DNA of 64,000 nucleotides from Paenarthrobacter histidinolovorans. Lineage in GTDB: Bacteria > Actinomycetota > Actinomycetes > Actinomycetales > Micrococcaceae. A program made the translations under genes and the position numbers. The stretch's first letter is position 1. Each line of letters opens with the position of its first letter. The stretch covers positions 1 to 64,000 of the forward strand of contig NZ_BMPM01000006.1 of assembly GCF_014647595.1 (NCBI RefSeq). Reading direction: 5' to 3'. This document shows positions 44,608-54,500 of the stretch, one piece after another. The notes under the pieces are model-generated. The model did not search any database and was not told where the DNA came from. It saw nothing but the letters and a program-made list of their open reading frames with translations.

Positions 44608-45258
44608 TCAGAGGTACTGGCCCGGGCCATGGTCGGGATCTTCCGGGCGGCCGTTGGCGGCAGCACCCGGAGCATTGGGCGCAGTGGCCCGTTGCGGTTG
44701 CCCGTTCTCACCGATCACGATGCCCGGAGCGATGACCGTTCCCGGAGGAAGCTGCCGGAGCTGCATCTGCGCTGCGGCGTGTTCCTTGGCAGCCTGCTGG
44801 GCGGCCATTGCCGCCTGGATGCCGTGGAACAGCCCTTCCAGCCATCCAACCAGCTGGGCTTGTGCGATGCGAAGCTCGGCATCCGAAGGTGCCTTCTCCT
44901 CAGGGAAGGGCAGGCTGATGCGTTCCAGCTCTTCGATGAGCTCGGGTGCCAGTCCGTCTTCGAGTTCCTTGATGGACCGCTCATGGATTTCAGCAAGGCG
45001 TCCGCGGGCGGCGTCATCAAGGGGGGCGCTCTTAACTTCCTCCAGAAGCTGCCGGATCATCGTGCCAATCCGCATTACTTTGGCCGGTTCGTCCACCAGT
45101 TCATGAAGGCTGGGCTTGGGTTTGACGTCGGTCGCAGGCTCGTCCTGGGGGGATTGCCGGTTATCGGGCGTAGCCGCATCCCCGTCGAGTGTGGTTCCCT
45201 CCACGGGAGTGTCGTCCGAAGCCTCATCCGTGGGCTGAATGTTGTTCAGATCGCTCAT
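44608..45258 (-). CDS. bpa: bacterial proteasome activator (Bpa)
   Basis: A 216-residue protein matching the Bpa/PafE family. A disordered acidic N-terminus (1-50) precedes a four-helix core (about 55-165; MIRQLLEEVKSAPLDDAARGRL and AELRIAQAQLVGWLEGLFHGIQ), a flexible tail and the exact C-terminal GQYL motif that docks into the 20S proteasome and opens its gate without ATP. This implies a proteasome elsewhere in the genome. Confidence 0.9.
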   Translation of the reverse strand: MSDLNNIQPTDEASDDTPVEGTTLDGDAATPDNRQSPQDEPATDVKPKPSLHELVDEPAKVMRIGTMIRQLLEEVKSAPLDDAARGRLAEIHERSIKELEDGLAPELIEELERISLPFPEEKAPSDAELRIAQAQLVGWLEGLFHGIQAAMAAQQAAKEHAAAQMQLRQLPPGTVIAPGIVIGENGQPQRATAPNAPGAAANGRPEDPDHGPGQYL

Positions 45259-45338
45259 TCGTTCATACTCTCATGTGGTTCCCATGAACCTCCGGCCACA
45301 GCCCGGATTTTGGACTTCGTTCGTAGCGAAACCAAGTC

Positions 45339-45530
45339 TCAGCAGCAGCGGCCCTGGGGATTGCTGTCCTGCCGGTCCATCCGGTCCCGCCAGAACTCGC
45401 GTTCAGTCATGGCAGGACCGGCGTGGCCGGTGGTGGTGAAGTGCTCAAGGTATTTCGTGTACGCGTCAGCACCCATGAGTGAGCTCATGTAGGCCGCCAA
45501 CCCCCGAAAGCCCTTGGTGACCGCGTTCAT
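45339..45530 (-). CDS. YbdD/YjiX family small protein
   Basis: A 63-residue protein (MNAVTKGFRGLAAYMSSLMG ... MTEREFWRDRMDRQDSNPQGRCC) matching the DUF466 family that almost always follows cstA-type transporters. Its ATG overlaps the cstA stop as TGATG, so the pair is translationally coupled. It probably modulates the transporter; the mechanism is unknown. Confidence 0.88.
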   Translation of the reverse strand: MNAVTKGFRGLAAYMSSLMGADAYTKYLEHFTTTGHAGPAMTEREFWRDRMDRQDSNPQGRCC

Positions 45531-47800
45531 CAGTGATGCCCCGCCTTATGGGTGCGCTTGTCCGCCGGCAACGCGTTCCATTCGGCGAGCAGCGCCTTCT
45601 CGGCCGGGGTGGGGAACAGGCCTGCAGGAGCGAATACCCTGGACGGTGCGGCGGGATCTTCATGGTCCTGTCCCCCGCCGGCCCGGATGGCCTTGATGGT
45701 GGCTATCAGTGCCGTGAGGATCACGATGATGCTCAAGACCACGAAGATTACCGACAACCATCCCTGGACGGCGGTATTGCGGACCACAGCTTCCATGGCC
45801 GCCACCGTCTTGGCCGTACCGAACTCCGTCTTGCCGTCAGCCAATGCCTTGGAGAACGCCCGGTTGTTGGCGAAATAGCCCACGGCCGGGACGGGCGAGA
45901 AGATCTTGTGGAAGCTGGCCGTGATGGTGACGACGGCGGTGAAAGCCAGCGGGACGGCCACGATCCACAGCCACTTGAAGGTGCCACGCTTGGCAACGAT
46001 GGCCAGGCACACGGCCAACGCAATGGCCGCCAGGAGTTGGTTGGCGATGCCGAACAGCGGGAAGAGCGTGTTGATGCCGCCCAGCGGATCTGTCACACCC
46101 ATCAACAACACAGCACCCCAGGCTGCGACCATGATGGCCGTGCACAGCCAGGCACCGGGGCGCCACGAAGCTTCCTTGAACTTGGGAACGAAGTTGCCAA
46201 TGGAATCCTGCAGCATGAACCGGGCCACGCGGGTTCCGGCGTCCACGGCGGTGAGGATGAAGAGGGCTTCAAACATGATGGCGAAGTGGTACCAGAACGC
46301 CATCATGGCGGGACCGCCGATGAACTGCTGCATGATGTGCGCCAAGCCAACTGCCAGCGTCGGCGCACCACCGGACCGGGAGATGATGCTTTCCTCGCCC
46401 ACGTCCTTGGCCGTCTGGGCCAGCACGTCCGGGGTGATGTTCACATTCGCAAGGCCCAGGCTGTTCACCCAGGTGGCGGCTGACTCCACCGTGCCACCGG
46501 TCAGGGCCAGGGGCGCGTTCATGGCGAAGTAGATGCCGCGGTCAATCGAGATTGCCGCCACGAGCGCCATGATGGCCACGAAGGACTCCATGAGCATGCC
46601 GCCGTAGCCAATGAACCGGGTCTGGCGTTCCTTCTCAATCAGTTTGGGAGTGGTTCCAGAGGAAATGAGGGCGTGGAACCCGGACAGGGCCCCACAGGCA
46701 ATCGTGACGAACAGGAACGGGAACAATGCACCGGAGAAGACCGGGCCGTTCTCGCGGCCGGCGAACTCGCTGAACGCGGGGACAGTGATTTCCGGCCGCA
46801 CCACAATGATGGCGAGGGCAAGCATCACGATCACGCCGATCTTCATGAACGTGGAGAGGTAGTCGCGCGGCGCGAGCAGCAGCCACACGGGCAGGATCGC
46901 GGCAATGAAACCGTAAATGATCAGGCCCCACGCGATGGTCACCTTGTCCAGGTGGAAGAATGCCGCACCCCATTCGGTACCTGCCACCGCACCGCCGCCG
47001 ATGATGGCCGCCATGAGCAGCACGAAACCAATGATGGAAACCTCCATCACCTTGCCGGGCCGGATGAACCGCAAGTACACGCCCATGAACAGCGCAATCG
47101 GGATGGTCATTCCGACGGAGAACACACCCCACGGGCTCTCGCCCAGGGCGTTGACCACTACCAGTGCAAGGATGGCCACAATGATGATCATGATCAGCAA
47201 CGTTGCGATCAAAGCTGCTGTACCACCGATGACTCCCAGTTCCTCGCGGGCCATCTGGCCCAAGGACCGGCCGCCGCGGCGCATCGAGAAGAACATCACC
47301 AGATAGTCCTGCACGGCACCGGCAAGAACGACGCCGATGATGATCCAGATAGTGCCTGGAAGATAGCCCATCTGGGCCGCGATGACCGGCCCCACCAGGG
47401 GGCCCGCACCGGCGATTGCCGCGAAGTGGTGCCCGAACAAGACGTTCCGGTCCGTCCGGACATAGTCCTTGCCATCGGCTTTGTACTCGGCGGGCGTAGC
47501 CCTGCGGTCATCCGGCTTCAGCAGGTAGCGTTCAATGACCTTGGAATAGAAGCGGTAGCCGATCAGGTATGTACATACAGCGGCGAAGACAAACCAGATG
47601 GCATTCACCGTCTCGCCGCGAACAAGGGCGAGCATGAACCACGCCACCGCACCGAGCAGCGAAATCGCCACCCAAACACCTATCTTCGCCGGAGTCCAGG
47701 TGCTTTGCTCGGCGTCGCGGACCGAATCATCCACCGCAGGTGCAGGAAGCGTGGGATCAAGTCCTTCCATGAGTCCGGTCTGGTCAGGATTCTTGCCCAT
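45530..47800 (-). CDS. cstA: carbon starvation protein A, pyruvate/peptide transporter
   Basis: A 756-residue membrane protein with about 16-18 transmembrane segments and the conserved regions YRFYSKVIERYLLKPDD, VLFGHHFAAIAGAGPLVGPV and ISSGTTPKLIEKE. Relatives in E. coli (CstA, BtsT) import peptides or pyruvate during carbon limitation. The ATG has an ideal AAGGAGG site five bases upstream. It is coupled to the YbdD-type gene. Confidence 0.93.
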   Translation of the reverse strand: MGKNPDQTGLMEGLDPTLPAPAVDDSVRDAEQSTWTPAKIGVWVAISLLGAVAWFMLALVRGETVNAIWFVFAAVCTYLIGYRFYSKVIERYLLKPDDRRATPAEYKADGKDYVRTDRNVLFGHHFAAIAGAGPLVGPVIAAQMGYLPGTIWIIIGVVLAGAVQDYLVMFFSMRRGGRSLGQMAREELGVIGGTAALIATLLIMIIIVAILALVVVNALGESPWGVFSVGMTIPIALFMGVYLRFIRPGKVMEVSIIGFVLLMAAIIGGGAVAGTEWGAAFFHLDKVTIAWGLIIYGFIAAILPVWLLLAPRDYLSTFMKIGVIVMLALAIIVVRPEITVPAFSEFAGRENGPVFSGALFPFLFVTIACGALSGFHALISSGTTPKLIEKERQTRFIGYGGMLMESFVAIMALVAAISIDRGIYFAMNAPLALTGGTVESAATWVNSLGLANVNITPDVLAQTAKDVGEESIISRSGGAPTLAVGLAHIMQQFIGGPAMMAFWYHFAIMFEALFILTAVDAGTRVARFMLQDSIGNFVPKFKEASWRPGAWLCTAIMVAAWGAVLLMGVTDPLGGINTLFPLFGIANQLLAAIALAVCLAIVAKRGTFKWLWIVAVPLAFTAVVTITASFHKIFSPVPAVGYFANNRAFSKALADGKTEFGTAKTVAAMEAVVRNTAVQGWLSVIFVVLSIIVILTALIATIKAIRAGGGQDHEDPAAPSRVFAPAGLFPTPAEKALLAEWNALPADKRTHKAGHH

Positions 47801-47946
47801 ATCTCCTCCTTGAGAACTGCTGCGCTGCCTTGGCTCGGACGTGCGTCACGGGCAAGTTAGCAAGGAGGTTCCCCGCGCAATGGCAGGACTCACGCCCAGA
47901 ACCATTGGCTGCGTCAAGCGGTATCCTGCATGCGGCAAACGGTCGT

Positions 47947-48504
47947 CTAGCCGGGACCAGCGCTGTTGGACCCACCCTTGCCCAGTGTCTGCACCATGCG
48001 GGCCTCGCACAGGTCAAGCCACCGGACTTCCGCCTCTGCCTGGAACACCAGCGAATCGAGCACCAGCAGGAACGCGGTATCAGCCGAGCGCTGGTTGGCC
48101 GAGACCGCTTTCCGCGCCTGCGTATGCTCCTGCAGGGCCTTGACGGAGACCTCACGCTGGGACTGGATCACTGCCGCGGCATCCACCCCGGGCATGGTCA
48201 CGGCGAGCGCGAGCTTGATGGCGATCTCGTTCCGCGGCGGATTTCCCCGGTCCACGGCCCCGGAGAACCACGCCGCGACTTCCTCAACCCCTGCGTCAGT
48301 GATGCTGTAGACCACGTGGCCGCCGCCGTCGTCGCCGTCCTTGCTGACCAGGCCGTCGCGCTCCAGCCGGTCCAGGGTGGTGTAAACCTGGCCGATGTTC
48401 AGGGGCCAGGCGGCACCCGTCCGGTCCTCGAATTCGACGCGCAACTCATAGCCGTACCTGGGCTGGTCCTGGAGCAGGGCCAGAAGGCTGTGCCGGATCG
48501 ACAT
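47947..48504 (-). CDS. PadR-family transcriptional regulator
   Basis: A 185-residue winged-helix regulator: RHSLLALLQDQPRYGYELRVEF and IGQVYTTLDRLERDGLVSKD are the PadR DNA-binding fold, followed by a long helical C-terminus for dimerisation. It lies 29 bases after the quinone oxidoreductase stop on the same strand, so it may be autoregulated together with it. Confidence 0.85.
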   Translation of the reverse strand: MSIRHSLLALLQDQPRYGYELRVEFEDRTGAAWPLNIGQVYTTLDRLERDGLVSKDGDDGGGHVVYSITDAGVEEVAAWFSGAVDRGNPPRNEIAIKLALAVTMPGVDAAAVIQSQREVSVKALQEHTQARKAVSANQRSADTAFLLVLDSLVFQAEAEVRWLDLCEARMVQTLGKGGSNSAGPG

Positions 48505-48533
48505 GAAGCTCCTTGCTGCGGGTTGGCTGGATT

Positions 48534-49517
48534 TCAGAGGAGCAAGAGGACCTTACCCACGTGGTCCCCCGAGTCGAAGTACTCATGTGCTTGGCGGACC
48601 TGATCCAGAGGGAAGGTCTTCGCGACGAGCGGCGTGATGCGCCCGTCGGTGACCATTGGCCACACCGACTCGCGCACCGCCGTCATGATGATGCCCTTTT
48701 CGGCGACCGAACGCGGCCGGAGGGCCGTGCCGATCACCGCTGCACGTTTGCTGAGGAGCTGGCCCAGGTTGATTTCCGCCTTGGCGCCGCCCTGCAGACC
48801 GATGATGATGAGCCTGCCGTATTCGGCAAGCGCATCGACGTTCTGCTGGAGGTACTTGGCACCCACGACGTCGAGGATGACGTCCGCGCCTTCGCCGCCG
48901 TTTTGTGCCTTGAGGCTTTCAACGAAATCTTCTTCGTTGTAGTTGATGGCTATGTCGGCGCCGAGGAATGCCTTGGCCGTGCCGACCTTCTCGTCCGTCC
49001 CTGCCGTTGTGGCCACCGTGGCACCGTAGGCTTTCGCAAGCTGGATGGCCATGGTGCCGATGCCGCCGGTGGCACCGTGGATGAGAACCGTCTCACCTGG
49101 TTGCAGCTGTGCCGTCATGACGAGGTTGGAATATACGGTCGCGGCAACCTCGGGCAGGGCAGCTGCGGTGATCAGGTCCACTCCCTCAGGAACACGGAGT
49201 ACTTGTTCAGCAGGAACAGCCACCTGCTGGGCGTAGCCGCCGCCGGACAGGAGCGCCACCACCTTGTCGCCCACGGAGAAAGCCTTGGTCACGCCGGGGC
49301 CGAAGGCGGAGATACGGCCGGAAACCTCAAGCCCGGGAATTTCGGAAGCCCCGGGCGGCGGCGGGTAGAAGCCGCGCCGCTGCTGGACGTCCGCACGGTT
49401 CAGGCCCGCAGCGACGACGTCGATCAGTACCTCGCCATCGCCCGGCACCGGGGAGGGGACCTCGCGGACCTCGAGGACTTCGGGCCCGCCCGGCTCTGAA
49501 ATGTAGACGGCTTTCAT
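48534..49517 (-). CDS. NAD(P)H-quinone oxidoreductase, zeta-crystallin type
   Basis: A 327-residue zinc-less MDR protein: N-terminal GroES-like fold (MKAVYISEPGGPEVLEVREV), RADVQQRRGFYPPPPGASEIPGLE, and NADPH site LIHGATGGIGTMAIQLAKAYGA. No zinc cysteines are present. Known relatives reduce quinones or activated alkenes. It probably forms a unit with the padR gene. Confidence 0.88.
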   Translation of the reverse strand: MKAVYISEPGGPEVLEVREVPSPVPGDGEVLIDVVAAGLNRADVQQRRGFYPPPPGASEIPGLEVSGRISAFGPGVTKAFSVGDKVVALLSGGGYAQQVAVPAEQVLRVPEGVDLITAAALPEVAATVYSNLVMTAQLQPGETVLIHGATGGIGTMAIQLAKAYGATVATTAGTDEKVGTAKAFLGADIAINYNEEDFVESLKAQNGGEGADVILDVVGAKYLQQNVDALAEYGRLIIIGLQGGAKAEINLGQLLSKRAAVIGTALRPRSVAEKGIIMTAVRESVWPMVTDGRITPLVAKTFPLDQVRQAHEYFDSGDHVGKVLLLL

Positions 49518-49618
49518 GACGAACTCCCGGTTTCTTGCTTGTCCGCCGGCCCCGGGACGGGGACTGGAAGACGTGATGTTTTGGAACAGCCAACTCCCTA
49601 TGAAACACTACTAGGCGA

Positions 49619-49709
49619 GGAAGGTTGTCCGAGCGGCCTAAGGAGCTGGTCTTGAAAACCAGTGTGCGGTAACCCCGTACCAAGGGTTCAAATCCCTTAC
49701 CTTCCGCCA
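49619..49709 (+). tRNA. tRNA-Ser (anticodon TGA)
   Basis: A class II tRNA: acceptor GGAAGGT pairs with ACCTTCC, the anticodon loop CTTGAAA puts TGA at 49653-49655, there is a long variable arm (TGTGCGGTAACCCCGTACC), and the T loop is TTCAAAT. The 3' CCA is encoded (49707-49709). Confidence 0.96.
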
Positions 49710-49713
49710 GCGA

Positions 49714-49745
49714 ATGCCCCGGGTTCTTCAACCCGGGGCATTTTT
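49714..49745 (+). terminator. terminator after tRNA-Ser(TGA)
   Basis: ATGCCCCGGGTT (49714-49725), loop CTTC, AACCCGGGGCAT (49730-49741), then TTTTG. Confidence 0.9.
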
Positions 49746-49899
49746 GTTGCTGCCGCTGCCTGCGCCACCCCGCTCCGGGAAGTGACCCGCCGAAGATCAT
49801 TGAAAGTGTCAGACCCCCGGCATAGTGTTCTGACTGTCTTCACACCAACGGCCACCGGCCGTGGTTTTCACCGCGGAAACAACTACAGGAGCTTCATCC

Positions 49900-50685
49900 A
49901 TGCCTACCCCTGACATCACTCCGGGAGCACCTTGCTGGATCGATTTGATGACGTCCGATACAGAGAAGGCCAAGGCGTTCTACGGCGCACTTTTCGGCTG
50001 GACCTACCAGACCGGTGACCAGGAGAAGTACGGCGGCTACATCACAGCGTCCAAGGACGGCCGGATGGTTGCAGGGATCATGCAGAAGCAGGAGGACATG
50101 GGTGCCATGCCGGATGTGTGGTCCACTTACCTGCGCACCGATGACATCCAGGCCACTACGGCGGCTGCAGCTGCCAACGGCGGCCAGGTGTACCTGGAAC
50201 CGATGGAGGTCCCCGAGCAAGGCAGCATGGCCATGTACGGTGACTCTTCGGGTGCCTCGATCGGCGCCTGGCAATTCGGGGAGATGAAGGGCTATGAGAT
50301 CGCTGCCGAGGCAGGCGCCCCAGCTTGGCATGAGCTCCTCTCCAAGGATTACGACTCCGCGGTCGCCTTTTACCAAAAGGTGTTCGGCTGGGAAACGGAC
50401 GTCATGAGCGACACCCCGGAATTCCGGTACACCACCCTCGGCTCCGGGGACAACGCCAAGGCCGGCATCATGGATGCCTCCGGCTTCCTCCCCCCGCAGG
50501 TCCCTTCCATGTGGAGTGTTTACTTCGCGGTAGCGGACACCGATGCCACCGTTGAGCAGGCCGCGGCCTTGGGCGCCACCGTCATGGAACCTGCCGAAGA
50601 GACACCCTTCGGCCGGCTGGCAACTTTGTCCGATCCCACAGGTGCCGTCTTCAAGGTGATCCAGGACCAGGGCCAAACGGCCTAG
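49900..50685 (+). CDS. VOC-superfamily protein with two glyoxalase-like domains
   Basis: A 261-residue protein of two vicinal-oxygen-chelate domains: about 8-125 (PCWIDLMTSDTEKAKAFYGALFGW) and 137-258 (AWHELLSKDYDSAVAFYQKVFGW). Such proteins range from glyoxalases and dioxygenases to resistance proteins, so the role is unknown. ATG 49900 has AGGAG eight bases upstream; a start at 49861 is rejected. Confidence 0.85.
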   Translation: MPTPDITPGAPCWIDLMTSDTEKAKAFYGALFGWTYQTGDQEKYGGYITASKDGRMVAGIMQKQEDMGAMPDVWSTYLRTDDIQATTAAAAANGGQVYLEPMEVPEQGSMAMYGDSSGASIGAWQFGEMKGYEIAAEAGAPAWHELLSKDYDSAVAFYQKVFGWETDVMSDTPEFRYTTLGSGDNAKAGIMDASGFLPPQVPSMWSVYFAVADTDATVEQAAALGATVMEPAEETPFGRLATLSDPTGAVFKVIQDQGQTA

Positions 50686-50863
50686 ACTAGGAAAAATCGG
50701 GTCCGTCCGGTCTGCCTCCTACCCAGGGGCAGGCCGGTTGGAGCCTCTCATCGTCGGCCTTGGGGGATCGACCGGCGTGGGAATACCTTGTTGGGTCCCT
50801 CATCGTTGACCACAGGGCCTTTCCGATCAGGAATCCTGTGCTCCTTCTGGAATGAGGACCAGA

Positions 50864-51355
50864 ATGCTCCACCTTTCAAAGACCCTCAGGGCTGCTGCCG
50901 TGCTGACCATGGCATCGCTGGCACTGGCGGGATGTTCGCTCATCAGCAGCGGGGACGCCAAGCGGGATGAATCCGGCAAGCCAACGGAGTCGTCCAAGGC
51001 TGACGCCTTCAAAGTGAAACTGGGCGACTGCATCGCCAACCCTGATACCCAGGAAGTTGTGGACGTCACCATCATTCCGTGCGACCAGAGCCACGACCTC
51101 GAGGCCTACGCTGTCACCAAGATGGACACTTCCTCATTCCCCGGTGACACCGAAGTGGGCACCAAGGCAGAGGAGTTCTGCGGTGCCGAGTTCGCAACTT
51201 TCGTAGGAGTGCCTTTCGAAGAGTCCGCCCTGGATGTCACGTTCCTCCACCCCACCAGCGATTCCTGGAAGAGCGGCGATCGCGAGATTGTCTGCCTGAT
51301 CGGCGCTGCTGCGGGAGCCGCAACCACCGGAACCCTTAAGGGCGCCGCCAAGTAG
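50864..51355 (+). CDS. lipoprotein with septum-formation-like domain
   Basis: A 163-residue lipoprotein: signal MLHLSKTLRAAAVLTM, lipobox LALAGC (Cys about 24), a charged linker, then a domain (about 50-155) with the pattern KLGDCIANPD...IIPCDQSHDLEAYA and two further cysteines, as in the Septum_form family of actinobacteria. The family function is poorly defined. ATG 50864 has GAGGA close upstream; ATG 50852 is an alternative. Confidence 0.72.
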   Translation: MLHLSKTLRAAAVLTMASLALAGCSLISSGDAKRDESGKPTESSKADAFKVKLGDCIANPDTQEVVDVTIIPCDQSHDLEAYAVTKMDTSSFPGDTEVGTKAEEFCGAEFATFVGVPFEESALDVTFLHPTSDSWKSGDREIVCLIGAAAGAATTGTLKGAAK

Positions 51356-51361
51356 GAGCGT

Positions 51362-51390
51362 CGGTGGCCGGGAGAACCTTCCGGCCACCG
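51362..51390. terminator. hairpin after the septum-formation-like lipoprotein gene
   Basis: CGGTGGCCGG (51362-51371) pairs perfectly with CCGGCCACCG (51381-51390). It starts six bases after the stop and has no T run. Confidence 0.6.
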
Positions 51391-51538
51391 ATGCGCCACC
51401 TCCCATTCATCCGTTCGTGTTCAGCTATGCCCGAGGCAGCTTTACCCCGGAGTAACTTCCGGGCATATCGCCCACTTCACAAGACAGCGGGCGTCGTCCA
51501 CAGGGCCCTACAGGGCTCCCTAATGAAAGTTAGAGCGG

Positions 51539-54500
51539 ATGCAACATCAATATTGGAAATCAGCTGCGGGGACGGTTCTCTCCGTCGGCTTGCTCGCAGC
51601 CCCGCTGACGGCGGCACCCGCCTTCGCGGCGGACGATCCGGCAGCACCCAGCGGCACTTCGCCGGTGGTGATCAACGAGGCGTACCTCAGCGGCGGCAGC
51701 ACAGGCGCCGCGTTCAAGAACAAGTTCGTTGAGCTCTACAACTCCTCGGACACACCCGTCAGCCTGGCTGGATGGTCCCTGCAGTACAGATCAGCCACCG
51801 CCACCACGGCGCCTACGGGTATCACTCCCCTGACCGGCAGCATCCCGGCCAAGGGCTACTACCTGGTTCAGGGTGCCACGAACAACGGCAGTTCCACGGC
51901 CCCGAACCTCCCCACACCCGATGTTCAGGCCACGGGCACCCTGAACCCCAGCGGCACCACGGGAACCCTGGTCCTGGCCAGGCAGGCCACCGCGGTCTCA
52001 CCGCTCCCTGCCGGCTCGGTCACCGCAAACCCTGCCATTGCCGACCTCCTTGGCTACGGCACCTCCAACACCTTTGAGACTGCCGCTGCCGGCGCTCCCA
52101 GCGGTAACGCCGATGTGAAAAGCCTCAACCGGACGAACGGCGTGGACACAGACTCCAACTCCGCCGATTTCAGCCTCAGCGCCAGCATCACACCCACAGG
52201 TTCCAATGGCGGAGGAACCCCGCCCACCGACCCCGGGCCGCAACCCGGCGTCAAGACCATTGCCGAGGTCCAAGGCAACGGCGCAACCAGCCCGTTGGTG
52301 GGCAGTACCGTAACTACTCGTGGCAAGGTCAACGCCGTCTACGCAACCGGCGGATTCAACGGCTACTACGTCCAGACCCCCGGAACCGGGGGCGACACCG
52401 GCGGGGCGGCCAGGACGGCGTCGGACGCTTTGTTCGTCTATTCGCCCACGACGGCGGGAACGGTCCAGCCGGGTGACTATCTGGAACTCACCGGAGCGGT
52501 GAGCGAATTCGCCAACCAGACCCAGATCACGGTCGAAACCGCAGGCTTGAAGAAGCTCAGCGAGGCAGCACCCGAGGTCAAGTCCACCCCGTTCTCCCTG
52601 CCGGCCAATGAAGCCGCCCGTGAGAGCCTGGAGGGCATGCTCGTCGCCCCGCAGGGCGACTTCACCGTCACGGACAACTACTCCCTCAACCAGTACGGCG
52701 AGATCGGCCTGGCGGCTGGCACATCACCACTGGTACAGCCGACGGCGGTAGCCACCTACGGTTCGCCCGAGTACGCCGCTGTGGTTGCGGACAACGCCCT
52801 GCGTGCCATCAAGCTCGACGACGGCGCCTCCACGAACTTCCTCAAGGACTCCACCACCAAGGCACAACAACTGCCGTACCTGACCACCTCTGATCCCGTA
52901 CGCGTCGGATCGCCCGCGAAGTTCCGGACGGACGTGATCCTGGGCTACGGCAACAACTCCTGGAAATTCCAGCCGCTGGCCGCATTGACCCCGGCCAACG
53001 CGGAGTCAGTCCAGCCTGCCTCCTTCACGGCTACCAGGCCCGATGGTCCGGCCAACGTTGGGGGAAGCCTCAAACTGGCGTCCTTCAACGTGCTCAACTA
53101 CTTCCCCACCACCGGGGACCAGCTGAGCGGCTGCGTCTTCTACACCGACCGTGAGGGAAACCCGATCACGGTCAAGGAAGGCTGCAACGCCCGCGGCGCC
53201 GCCAACGCGGAGAACTTCGAGCGCCAACAGGCCAAGATCGTGGCGGCCATCACCAAGTCCGGCGCGGACGTCGTATCCCTTGAAGAGATCGAGAACTCGG
53301 CACAGTTCGGCAAGAACCGCGACGATGCCCTGTCCAAGCTGGTTGATGCACTCAACGTGAAGACACCGGGTGTTTGGGACTACGTCCGTACTCCTGCCAA
53401 CGCTCCCCCGCTGAGCGATGAGGACATGATCCGCACCGCGTTCATTTTCAAGAAGGCCGCTGCCGAGCCCGTGGGCGAGTCCATCATCCACAACGACACC
53501 GTGGCTTTCGCAAGTGCCCGCAAGCCGCTGGCACAGGTGTTCAAGCCGGTGGGCGCAACCGATGACAAGAAGTTCATTGCTATCGTGAACCACTTCAAGT
53601 CCAAGGGCTCCGCGGCTACCCCGGACGACACCGACAAAGGCCAGGGCGCCTCCAACATTGCCCGCACCAAGCAGGCCGAATCCTTGCTCGCATTCTCCAA
53701 GGACCTGCAGGCTTCCAAGGGCACGGACAAGGTTTTCCTGATCGGGGACTTCAACGCCTACGCCAAGGAAGATCCCATTAACGTCCTCACAGGCGCCGGC
53801 TACTCCGACCTTGAAGTTGGTACCGGAAAGCACTCGTATCTTTTCGGCGGCATGGTGGGTTCCCTGGACCACATCCTCGCATCCCCTGCGGCGGCTGAAA
53901 AAGTTACCGGAACCGACATCTGGAACATCAACTCCGTAGAGTCCGTCGCCCTGGAGTACAGCCGGTATAACAACAATGTGACCAACTACTATGCCGCGGA
54001 CGAGTTCCGGGCCAGCGACCACGACCCCGTGGTGGTGGGGTTGAACCTGACTCCCGACGCACCGGCAACGGTTGACCTGCAGTTCCTGGGCATCAACGAC
54101 TTCCACGGGCGTATCGACACCAACACCGTGCTTTTCGCCGGAACGGTGGAGAAACTCCGGGCCGCTGCCGCACCTGGCGCAACGGCCTTCATCTCAGCCG
54201 GTGACAACATCGGCGCATCCTTGTTCGCGTCTTCCGTGGCGAAGGACCAGCCCACCATTGACGTCCTCAACGCGCTGGAGCTGCAGGCTTCCGCTGTGGG
54301 CAACCACGAGTTCGACGGCGGTTGGCAGGACCTGCGCGAACGCGTCATCGCCGGAGGTACCAACGCCAAGTTCGCCTACCTGGCCGCGAACGTCTACCAG
54401 AAGGGCACCACCACCCCGGTCCTGCCGGAGTACAAAGTGCTGGACATGAACGGGATGCGCGTGGCCGTGATCGGCACCGTCACCCAGGAAGTTCCGTCCC

